20,190 nucleotides of DNA from CAVSWN01 sp046728115 (GTDB lineage Bacteria > Acidobacteriota > Vicinamibacteria > Vicinamibacterales > CAVVIG01): NCBI GenBank assembly GCA_046728115.1, contig JBKPDW010000330.1:1-20190 (forward strand), written 5' to 3'. Positions within the stretch are counted from its first letter, which is position 1; the number at the start of each line of letters is the position of its first letter. A model generated the notes under the pieces. The model ran no database searches. It worked only from the letters and a program-made list of their open reading frames with translations, and had not been told where the DNA came from. The position numbers were made by a program, and so were the translations under genes. Positions 13,509 to 20,190 of this stretch are shown piece after piece.

Positions 13509-13840
13509 TCAGTGGCCAAGCCACTTGTAAACGGGCGCAAACTCCAGGCGAATTGGCGTCGAGGTGGGCAACGCAAAATAGTTCGTGCGCCCCACCATGA
13601 CAACTCGCCGGCGAATGACAGCTCTGAGGAGAAATCGTAGAACAGATTGGCGAAAAGTTCCCGTTTTAGGTTCGACTGATGATGGCCGACCCATCATCCC
13701 GTCGGCGTTGTCGACGCCGTAGCCGGCATGGAATGTGAGGTCGTCCGGCAGCCGCTGCCCTAATTCAGCCCAGGCGCCCGTGGCGCGAACCGCTGACCGG
13801 ATCTGGGATCGAAGGTCTGGAGGATCGCACCGATGGAGTC
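13509..13840 (-). pseudogene. Remnant of an outer-membrane porin gene (C-terminal part, frameshifted)
   Basis: The 3' end of a porin-like gene can be read only by changing frame. One frame gives 'TGAWAELGQRL' and 'DDLTFHAGYGVDNADG' (down to about 13700). A second gives 'ELFANLFYDFSSELSFAGEL' (about 13585-13685). The first frame then resumes with 'RTNYFALP' and 'IRLEFAPVYKW' to the TGA at 13509-13511. These pieces in this order resemble the last strands of acidobacterial porin-like proteins. Two compensating frameshifts and the absence of the roughly 1 kb upstream part indicate decay. The frame that spans the piece (to 13913) has no porin-like sequence upstream and meets the opposite lipoprotein gene. 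Assembly error could explain frameshifts but not the missing 5' part. Confidence 0.55.
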
Positions 13841-13927
13841 GCCAAGCAGGTGCCGAGAAACTCGAGGTATCACGGATGGGCTGGATCGAAATATGCCGGA
13901 TCTGCACAGACACGAAGCCGGTGTCTC

Positions 13928-14287
13928 ATGCAGAATGGAAGCGTGAACCGCGTCTGTATCTGCGGTCTCGCGATCGTTCTGCTTGTTGGCGCCGGATGCA
14001 CGGGACGCGCTGGACCGCTGGGGCCATCCGCCATCATCGTGCCGGATGCGATCACGGTTCGCGTCGGCCAGCAGCAGACGTTCCGCGTGCAGAACGCCGA
14101 CGTGGCGCGGTTCACATTAACGGCTGATGCCGGGAGGTGGCAGCAGTTCGTGGCCATCGTCCCCGACGAGTCCGCGAACTCGATTACGCTCGTCGCCCTG
14201 CAGCCGCCTCCATCGGGTGCCGTGTATGTCAGCGCCGATCTGGGTTCGGGCCGCTTCCCGATCGTCGCCGTGATGGCGATCGACTGA
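13928..14287 (+). CDS. Small lipoprotein with possible Ig-like beta domain
   Basis: 120 residues. The N-terminus after ATG 13928 contains 'VCICGLAIVLLVGAGC', a lipoprotein signal with lipobox 'VGAGC'; a GTG at 13943 is another possible start. The mature part 'AIIVPDAITVRVGQQQTFRV' resembles the first strands of bacterial Ig-like domains, and the rest ('ITLVALQPPPSGAVYVSADL') is beta-rich. The frame is open further upstream but those residues overlap the porin remnant on the other strand. No ribosome site is strong. It is convergent with the DUF2959 gene (27 bases apart). No function can be assigned. Confidence 0.7.
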   Translation: MQNGSVNRVCICGLAIVLLVGAGCTGRAGPLGPSAIIVPDAITVRVGQQQTFRVQNADVARFTLTADAGRWQQFVAIVPDESANSITLVALQPPPSGAVYVSADLGSGRFPIVAVMAID

Positions 14288-14314
14288 GAACAGTCGATCC
14301 CTCAATCGGTCGCG

Positions 14315-14974
14315 CTACTTTTGAGGCCGCATCGAATTGAAGTAGTTGTTCGCAACGGCGATCGCCTGGTCGGCCTTGCCGAACGTTTCGACGCCCTGCT
14401 GGTTCAGCTTCTCGGCGCGTGGCTTGAGCGACGCCGTGCCGCTATCGGTGAGATCGCTGCCGAGATACGTGATTTGATCCGCCAGCTCCTTCCGGATCGG
14501 TTCGAGCGATTTGGCCACCTCCTGCAGCGATCCCATGACCCTCGCAAGTTCCTGCTGGTTCTGCGTCAGCCGTTGCTCGGCTTGTGAGCGCAGGCCCGCA
14601 TCCTGAATGTTCTTGATCGACGCCGTCCGGCCCGCGAAATAGGTGTTGCCCGCCCGTTCCATCTCGGCCACCTTTCCACGCGCATCGGCAAGCTTTGAAT
14701 TCATGTCCTTCACGGATTTCATCAGCTTCTTGTAGTCGCCCTTCATGTCCTTTGATGGTTCCGTCACGAGCGCATTGTAGGAGGCAAGCGTGCTCTGGAC
14801 CTGCGCCTTGGCTTCGACGAGGACCTCGGAAGTTCCCCCACCGGCTTTGATGAAGCGCTCGGTCTCTTTGATGCCTTCGGTCTCGCTGCGTTGTGCGGTC
14901 ACTCCGGCGGCCGTGACGCACACAAACATCGCAATCGTCACGGCCAGGCTCCCTCGGCAGACGTTGTGAAGCAT
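14315..14974 (-). CDS. Exported DUF2959-like coiled-coil protein
   Basis: 219 residues from an ATG with a strong 'AAAAGGAG' ribosome site about 8 bases upstream. The signal peptide 'SLAVTIAMFVCVTAAGVTAQ' is followed by a highly charged, helical body with heptad-like spacing ('KKLMKSVKDMNSKLADARGK', 'SLQEVAKSLEPIRKELADQI'). The pattern 'DMKGDYKKL', 'AEQRL' and 'EPIRKELADQITYL' matches DUF2959, a family of periplasmic or lipid-anchored proteins with unknown role. Here there is no lipobox, so it is probably soluble in the periplasm. It is divergent from the histidine kinase gene across 362 bases. Confidence 0.8.
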   Translation of the reverse strand: MLHNVCRGSLAVTIAMFVCVTAAGVTAQRSETEGIKETERFIKAGGGTSEVLVEAKAQVQSTLASYNALVTEPSKDMKGDYKKLMKSVKDMNSKLADARGKVAEMERAGNTYFAGRTASIKNIQDAGLRSQAEQRLTQNQQELARVMGSLQEVAKSLEPIRKELADQITYLGSDLTDSGTASLKPRAEKLNQQGVETFGKADQAIAVANNYFNSMRPQK

Positions 14975-15336
14975 GACTGAACTCCTTTTCGCGCCTCTGA
15001 ACGGCGAAGCCTCTTACTGTAGGCAAGTCAAAACCACCCGCCTGTGCGAAATCGGCACCTGGCACGCGGCGGCGCTCGTGTACGTCACTGGCTGGTTGCG
15101 TCTTATTGCAGGCTGCCGGAGAGCGCCGGCTTCCGGGGAGGCTTCACAACCATCCTTTACCGTCGCAATTCGGGCTAGCCGCCGTAAAGCCGCCGAAAGC
15201 GTCTGCGGGTGCGCTACTGTCAATGCTTACAGCTGTCAAATCTCGCCGTACGAGGTTATTTTCCAGGCGCGGCGACGTGTCGACAGCCGTTCGATGTCTG
15301 ACCGTCGGAAACCTCATCAAACGGGCAAATGCCAGT
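14975..15336. other. 362-base divergent spacer between DUF2959 and histidine kinase genes
   Basis: The spacer holds the DUF2959 ribosome site and a repeat described separately. The frame of the histidine kinase is open across 15106-15336 but the residues show no family features and the real signal peptide begins at 15337. I see no RNA gene or second small coding region. Confidence 0.6.
15217..15239. repeat. Direct repeat CTGTCAA x2, 16-base spacing
   Basis: CTGTCAA occurs at 15217-15223 and 15233-15239, about 1.5 helical turns apart and roughly 100 bases upstream of the histidine kinase start. The spacing could suit a tandem-binding regulator, but a 7-base repeat in 362 bases can arise by chance. 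Confidence 0.25.
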
Positions 15337-18315
15337 ATGACCGACGCAGGGCGGGTCCATATCGTGGCGGTGCTGACACTGGCTCTTGCTGCGCCTTGCG
15401 TCGCTCGGGCCGCGGATGTCGAGCCGACCGGGCGCGTCCTCGCGCTTTACTGGGGCGACTCCGACGATCGCGTGGTCCGCGAGCAGGAAGCGGGCGTCCA
15501 TCGGGTGTTTGAACGGGTGCCCGGTGGCACGATAGAGTACTCGCACGAGTACCTCGAGACCAGTCGCTTTCCCCGGGAAGGCTACGTTGGAGGCCTGCGC
15601 GAATATCTGCTCGCGAAGTACGACGGCAAGAAAATCGACGTCATTCTGGCGTTCAGCAGCGGCGCCCTCAACTTCGTCCTGGCGCAGCCGGAATCGTCGT
15701 TCTTTCCCGAAGCCGCGATCGTCTTCGGCACGCAGCAGGCGCCCACGGGCTCGGCTCGAGCCGGCAACATCACCGGCGTCGTCTACAGCGCCGCCATCGC
15801 GCAGACCGTCGACCTCGCGCTTCGCCTGCAGCCGGATACCAAATCGGTGTTCGTGACCAGCGGGACGTCCGAGCACGACGGACGGATGGAAAGGGACGCT
15901 CGTCACGAGCTGCAGAAACTCCAGGACAAGGCGACATTCACGTATCTGACCGATCTGCCCATTACTGATTTGCTCGCGCGCGTCAAAGGCCTGCCGGAGA
16001 AGTCGATCATCCTGAGCCTGCGACAGAGCGAAGTCGGGTCTGCCGGGACGCTGCGGCCGCTGGATGTACGGCGGCTCGTCGCCGCAGCGGCGTCGGCCCC
16101 TGTGTACACCGTCACCAGCACCAGCATTGGGAATGGCGTGATTGGCGGCTACGTGTCGAGCGCCGAGGCCGTTGGAGCCCGCGTGGCCGAAATGACGGTT
16201 CGAGTGCTGAACGGCACGAACGCTCGCGACATTCCGGTGGAACCCGCGGCCCTGGTGCCGACATTCGACTGGCGACAGCTTCAGCGGTGGGGTGTTCCCG
16301 AATCCCGGCTCCCGGCCAACAGCACCGTGTTGTTCAGGCCGGTCACATTCTGGGAACGTTACAGGGGTCCCGTCATCGCCGCTGTGATCGTGTTCGGGCT
16401 CGAAACTCTGTTGATTTTCGGTCTGGTCGCGCAAGGAAAGCGACGGCGAAAGGCCGAGCGAGCGCTGCGCGACAGCGAGAACCGGTACCGCAACGTCATC
16501 GAGACGCAGACCGAACTGATTTGCCGTTTTCTTCCCGATACGACGCTGACCTTCGTGAACGACGCCTGCTGCAGATTGTGGAAGAAGCGTCCCGAGGAGT
16601 TGATCGGGTCGAAATTCACCGATCTCGTTCCCGTGTTCGCGCGCGGCGCGGTTGAACAGCGCATCGCGACTCTCGTCCAGAAACCGCGCATCGACACTCA
16701 CGAACACCAGGTGCTTTTCGCCGACGGAAGCACCGGATGGCAGCAGTGGACCAATCTTCCGCTCGTCGACGCCGATGGCCGCGTCCGGGAGTTGCAGGCC
16801 GTCGGACGGGACATCACTGAGCGGAAACAGACCGAAGAGGCGCTCCAGCACAGCGAGGCCAGAAACACCGCGATTCTCCGCGCCATGCCGGACCTGATGT
16901 TCGTGCTCAGCAAGGATGGCGTCTACCTGGACTTTCACTCCCGGAACGCATCGGATCTCTTCGTTTCTCCCGGTCGCTTTCTGGGCAAGCGCATTACGGA
17001 GGTCTTTCCGCCGGCACTGGCCGACATGTTCCTCCGTGCAGTCGAGCGGGCACCCGAATCGGGCGAACCCATCCTCGTCGAGTACACGTTGGACTTGCCC
17101 GGGCGAGAGATGCACTGCGAGGCCCGGCTCGTGGCGTGTGAGCGCGACAAGGTGCTGAGCGTCGTTCGAGACGTGACCGAACGCGTGCGTTCGGAAAAAG
17201 CGCTCCGCGAAAACCAGATGCGGTACGAACTCGCAACGGCCTCCGGGCGCGTTGGCGTATGGGACCTCGATCTGCTGACGGACATCATGTTCGTCGATCC
17301 CCAGCTGAAGATGCTGCTCGGCTACGCTGACAGCGAGATCGAGAACCGACTCGAGGCGTGGAGCGACATTCTTCATCCGGCCGACCGCGAGGCGACGCTC
17401 GCCGCCGTGCAGGCGTGCATCCAGGGACGATCCCCGCTATTCGAGATGGAGCACCGCTTCCTGCACAAGGACGGCTCCATCAGATGGTTCCTGACACGAG
17501 GCTCACCGATTCGCGATGAAGACGGCCGCGTCATCCGCATGATCGGAACCGATACCGATCTCACGACGACGAAGAACGCCGAAGAGGCATTGCGGAGGAG
17601 CGAGACGGCGCTTAGGGCGAGTCTCAAAGAGGTCCGCGATCTCGCGGGCCGCCTGATCGCCGCGCAGGAGGCCGAACGTGCGCGTATCGCCCGGGACCTC
17701 CACGACGACCTCAGTCAGGAACTCGCCTTGCTCAACATCGAGCTCGAGCGGCTGGGACAGAACTGGCCGACGTCGGGACAAGAGATAGCGCGGCGCGTCC
17801 GCGAGATTTCGGAACGCACCGGAGAAATCTCCAGCACCGTGCATCGGCTGTCGTATCAACTCCACCCATCGAAGCTCCAGACGCTGGGACTTCTCGCGGG
17901 CATCCAGAGTCTGTGTCGGGATGTGTCGGCGCAGCATCACGTGGGCATCGAGTTCCGTCACGTCGATGTTCCGGCCGCCGTGCCATCGGAGATCGCGCTC
18001 TGCATGTTTCGCATTGCCCAGGAGGCGCTCCACAACGTCGTCAGGCACAGCCGCGCGACGAAGGCGCACGTGTCGTTGGAGGTCCGGAACGGCTCCCTGG
18101 AACTGCACGTCGCGGACCCCGGGCAGGGGTTTGTCGTCAACCCTGACGGGTCGGCCGGTCTCGGCCTGATCAGCATGCGCGAGCGCGCACATTTCCTCGG
18201 CGGCCAGTTCGTCATCCATTCGGCGCCCGGATGCGGCACACGTCTCGGCGCTCGCGTTCCGCTGGATCGGAATGCCCTCCGGGATGGCGTGCCTCAGACA
18301 ACGCCGGCCGCGTGA
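15337..18315 (+). CDS. Sensor histidine kinase: ABC substrate-binding-like sensor, TM, three PAS, NarL-type kinase core
   Basis: 992 residues. ATG 15337 starts a signal peptide 'VHIVAVLTLALAAPCVARA' with a likely cut before 'ADVEP'. Residues about 32-315 resemble the ABC_sub_bind (PF04392) periplasmic fold ('GRVLALYWGDSDD', 'KIDVILAFSSGALNFVL', 'PEAAIVFGTQQAP'), a ligand-sensing module. A membrane helix lies at about 345-366. Three PAS/PAC units follow, about 378-500, 506-618 and 624-748, each ending near 'RDITERK', 'RDVTERV' or 'TDTDLTT'. The HisKA_3 dimerisation domain contains 'RIARDLHDDLSQ' with phospho-accepting His789. The ATPase domain has the N box 'FRIAQEALHNVVRHS' (Asn900), 'VADPGQGF' (Asp927) and 'GLGLISMRER'. 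NarL-type cores normally pair with NarL regulators; here the nearest regulator (18334-19287) has no HTH. Ligand unknown. Confidence 0.93.
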   Translation: MTDAGRVHIVAVLTLALAAPCVARAADVEPTGRVLALYWGDSDDRVVREQEAGVHRVFERVPGGTIEYSHEYLETSRFPREGYVGGLREYLLAKYDGKKIDVILAFSSGALNFVLAQPESSFFPEAAIVFGTQQAPTGSARAGNITGVVYSAAIAQTVDLALRLQPDTKSVFVTSGTSEHDGRMERDARHELQKLQDKATFTYLTDLPITDLLARVKGLPEKSIILSLRQSEVGSAGTLRPLDVRRLVAAAASAPVYTVTSTSIGNGVIGGYVSSAEAVGARVAEMTVRVLNGTNARDIPVEPAALVPTFDWRQLQRWGVPESRLPANSTVLFRPVTFWERYRGPVIAAVIVFGLETLLIFGLVAQGKRRRKAERALRDSENRYRNVIETQTELICRFLPDTTLTFVNDACCRLWKKRPEELIGSKFTDLVPVFARGAVEQRIATLVQKPRIDTHEHQVLFADGSTGWQQWTNLPLVDADGRVRELQAVGRDITERKQTEEALQHSEARNTAILRAMPDLMFVLSKDGVYLDFHSRNASDLFVSPGRFLGKRITEVFPPALADMFLRAVERAPESGEPILVEYTLDLPGREMHCEARLVACERDKVLSVVRDVTERVRSEKALRENQMRYELATASGRVGVWDLDLLTDIMFVDPQLKMLLGYADSEIENRLEAWSDILHPADREATLAAVQACIQGRSPLFEMEHRFLHKDGSIRWFLTRGSPIRDEDGRVIRMIGTDTDLTTTKNAEEALRRSETALRASLKEVRDLAGRLIAAQEAERARIARDLHDDLSQELALLNIELERLGQNWPTSGQEIARRVREISERTGEISSTVHRLSYQLHPSKLQTLGLLAGIQSLCRDVSAQHHVGIEFRHVDVPAAVPSEIALCMFRIAQEALHNVVRHSRATKAHVSLEVRNGSLELHVADPGQGFVVNPDGSAGLGLISMRERAHFLGGQFVIHSAPGCGTRLGARVPLDRNALRDGVPQTTPAA

Positions 18316-18333
18316 GTCCCGAAGGAAGTCGCG

Positions 18334-19287
18334 CTACGGATGCGGTCCGGCAGGGACGACGGTCGAGTGTGCGGCGAAGATCGGATCGAATGGCACGTCA
18401 GATTCGCAGCCGGAGTCGTGGCCGTACCCGCAGAGGATGGCAACCGGCCGCGACGAGGCGAAGTCGTCCGCGATCGTTTCGAGTGCGAGGGCGGCGTCCA
18501 CTTGGGTGGCGGTCAATGACGGCGCCATTTCTCCAAAAATCGTCACTCTTCCCGATGGAGCCGAGGCGACTCCGCGGTCCACGATCGCGCCGAGCCATTC
18601 CGTGAAGCGTCGGGCATCGGGCTTTCCGTCGACCATGACCGCCGCAACGGCTGCAGCGGCGTCGAGGGTCGCGTACCGCCCTTCAGCCATCAACCGGTCC
18701 AATCGGAACTCGATGGCGCGCATGGCCGTTTCGAGCGCCTGCAAGTGCGATGGCGTCGCAACAGCGACGAGCGCGTCACCTATCTGAAGAGCGGTCGAGA
18801 AATAGGCGGCGATGGATTCGACGAGCGAGCCATCGTCGACGTACAGGTGAAGATCGTGCCGGCAGATCCGCGATCGGTTCAGCCGCGGAAGGACGCGCGT
18901 CACGGGAGCGAACGTTCGTCCGGCCCGGACGTGCCGAACGGCGTCGAGAAGATCGTCGTTCATGCGAGTTTTCGAGACGAACGCCTGGCCGGCCGCAAGT
19001 CCGGCGATGACCGATTCGTCGTCCGCGTGCGCTGAGAGAAAGACAACCGGCGTCCGATGACCCTGGGATCGAATCGCCCCTGCTGCCTGGAATCCGTTCA
19101 CGCGGGGCATGGCGACGTCGAGCACGATAACGTCGGGATTCAGGCGCTGGACTGCTCTGACCGCGTCGACCCCGTCGCCCACCGCGGCGACCACGTCACA
19201 TGCACGCTCCAACATCGAAGTGACGGCCTGCAGGACGTCAGGATGATCGTCGGCGACGACGAGCCGCGCTCTCTGGGACTTGGACAC
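18334..19287 (-). CDS. Response regulator with receiver and MEDS output domain
   Basis: 317 residues from a GTG start (19285-19287); an in-frame TAG just upstream leaves no earlier start. Residues 1-125 are a receiver domain: acidic pocket Asp13/Asp14, phospho-acceptor Asp57 in 'VIVLDVAMP', Ser85 and Lys106. After 'RSRIC', residues about 144-300 match the MEDS (DcmR-type sensory) domain: 'HDLHLYVDDGSLVESIAAYF', 'GDALVAVATPSHLQALE', 'GRVTIFGEM'. No helix-turn-helix or enzyme domain is present, so phosphorylation probably changes ligand or protein binding rather than direct DNA binding. It is convergent with the histidine kinase (18 bases apart), its most likely partner. Confidence 0.88.
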   Translation of the reverse strand: MSKSQRARLVVADDHPDVLQAVTSMLERACDVVAAVGDGVDAVRAVQRLNPDVIVLDVAMPRVNGFQAAGAIRSQGHRTPVVFLSAHADDESVIAGLAAGQAFVSKTRMNDDLLDAVRHVRAGRTFAPVTRVLPRLNRSRICRHDLHLYVDDGSLVESIAAYFSTALQIGDALVAVATPSHLQALETAMRAIEFRLDRLMAEGRYATLDAAAAVAAVMVDGKPDARRFTEWLGAIVDRGVASAPSGRVTIFGEMAPSLTATQVDAALALETIADDFASSRPVAILCGYGHDSGCESDVPFDPIFAAHSTVVPAGPHP

Positions 19288-19408
19288 CGAGGGTGCAACA
19301 TCCTACAGCGGACAGAAGGTCGGTCGCAGATTTTTTTTCGGCGGGAGAGCGCGCTGCGTCTGCCGTTTCTGCATAGTGCCGCTGGTCGAGAAGCGGCACG
19401 CTCAGTCC

Positions 19409-20190
19409 ATGAGCGGCGAATACGATCTCGAGCGCGTTCGACGGCGAAGCGCGTTGTCGCCGCTGCTCCAAATCGAGGATTTTCAGCCACTTTCGTCGAC
19501 GGTCCGCGTCGAGTTCGGGGCCTGTTCCCGCGCGCGACCCGGCAACGCACCCAATGACGACCACTATCATGTGATCAGACTCGGTCGCAGCCAGGAAACG
19601 GTGCTGAGCAGCCTGGCCGAAGCGGATGCCCAGCAGCGCTTTGTCGAGTCCGCCTACGCGATGCTCGTAGCAGACGGCTCCGGAGATTCGGAGTCCGCGG
19701 GTCTGGCCGGCCGGATGGCGATCAACGCGCTCGTGCATCTGGTATTGCACTACGGCCATTGGAACATGCGAGTCGACGCACGAACCGCATTCGAAATCAT
19801 TGAGCGACTCGATTGGGGCTACGGCAAGCTCGACGAAGTGATCAAACAGCGCGCCCGGGCCAACCCCCAGCTGCAGGGCATGCAAACCAGGCTGACCGCT
19901 GCCTACAGCGCCGGCGAAGACCTCTTCGTGGCGCATACGGGCCGCTCGCAGGCCTACATTTTCCGTGACGGCCAGTTGCTGCATCTGACGTCTGACGATC
20001 CCTCGCCGCAGACGGACACCGGAACGCAGGGCCCCCGCCTGGTAACACAGGAGTCCCAGAATCTGACGACAATCCTGAGCGAGACGATTGGCGGTTCAGG
20101 TAAGACAGCGAAGCTTCGCCTCAAACCGCCCAGAAACACCTGGGCTCCATTTGAGTGTGTGGCGAAGCTCGCGAGACTTCAGCTCCTTCG
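19409..20190 (+). CDS. PP2C-family Ser/Thr phosphatase, incomplete at right edge
   Basis: 260 codons are visible from ATG 19409; a GTG at 19376 in the same frame is an alternative. 'VRVEFGACSRARPGNAPNDD' holds the first metal-binding acidic cluster (N49-D51), 'MLVADGSGDSESAG' has the Asp89-Gly90 metal site, and 'AGEDLFVAHTGRSQAYIFRD' then 'LTSDD' correspond to the 'GHSRAYL..G....LT.DH' region of PP2C phosphatases common in Acidobacteriota. The second half differs from the family: after 'SETIGG' (224-229) the expected hydrophobic 'DG..LLLC..GL' motif is not seen before the edge, and base composition is less GC-rich. The gene may be frameshifted, divergent or simply cut. It is divergent from the MEDS regulator. 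A phosphatase could reverse the action of the three kinases in this window. Confidence 0.78.
   Translation, partial: MSGEYDLERVRRRSALSPLLQIEDFQPLSSTVRVEFGACSRARPGNAPNDDHYHVIRLGRSQETVLSSLAEADAQQRFVESAYAMLVADGSGDSESAGLAGRMAINALVHLVLHYGHWNMRVDARTAFEIIERLDWGYGKLDEVIKQRARANPQLQGMQTRLTAAYSAGEDLFVAHTGRSQAYIFRDGQLLHLTSDDPSPQTDTGTQGPRLVTQESQNLTTILSETIGGSGKTAKLRLKPPRNTWAPFECVAKLARLQLL

Noticed and set aside
15256..17376. Long minus-strand open frame of about 706 codons opposite the histidine kinase
   Set aside because: No recognisable domain; the plus strand encodes a complete sensor kinase.
19238..19984. Minus-strand open frame overlapping the PP2C gene
   Set aside because: It overlaps both the MEDS regulator start and the PP2C gene and shows no domain; the plus frame has PP2C motifs.

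Overview
The window is GC-rich and densely coded on both strands. It most likely comes from an Acidobacteriota chromosome, probably a Vicinamibacteria-like lineage. This is inferred from gene style only: membrane Ser/Thr kinases whose C-terminal half carries the 'EQDTI..DF.NTTGEPVFDGALK' domain plus TPR-like repeats, a kinase-linked ECF-type sigma factor, a transporter with a HEAT-like tail, an acidobacterial-type PP2C phosphatase, and small exported proteins. I saw no rRNA, tRNA, CRISPR, insertion sequence or phage gene.

Layout. (1) 1-1176, minus: the N-terminal 392 residues of a large TIR-type protein (TIR, DUF4062-like domain, start of another TIR-like domain), cut by the left edge. (2) 1352-7599: two paralogous transmembrane Ser/Thr kinases in inverted orientation. 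A sigma factor gene lies between them, read with the second kinase and convergent with the first. (3) 7683-11540, plus: an Npt1/MFS-like membrane protein with a HEAT-like tail, 6 bp from a third kinase of different design (polytopic N-terminus, cytoplasmic kinase domain). (4) 11749-14974: small envelope proteins: a predicted beta-barrel protein, a two-repeat periplasmic protein, a lipocalin-like lipoprotein, the frameshifted remnant of an outer-membrane porin, a short lipoprotein and a DUF2959 protein. (5) 15337-19287: a hybrid sensor histidine kinase (ABC-type substrate-binding sensor, membrane segment, three PAS domains, NarL-type kinase core), convergent with a response regulator whose output is a MEDS domain rather than a DNA-binding domain. 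(6) 19409-20190, plus: a PP2C-family phosphatase cut by the right edge.

How they may work together. Three kinases, a sigma factor that looks poor in the usual acidic core-binding residues, and a Ser/Thr phosphatase suggest a phosphorylation-based signalling region. The clearest candidate for something under-described is the inverted kinase / sigma / kinase unit, where kinase phosphorylation could switch the sigma factor as reported for EcfP-type (ECF43) sigma factors. The multi-TIR protein at the left edge is a second candidate, possibly part of a conflict or NAD-depleting system continuing outside the window. These links are inference from gene order and motifs.
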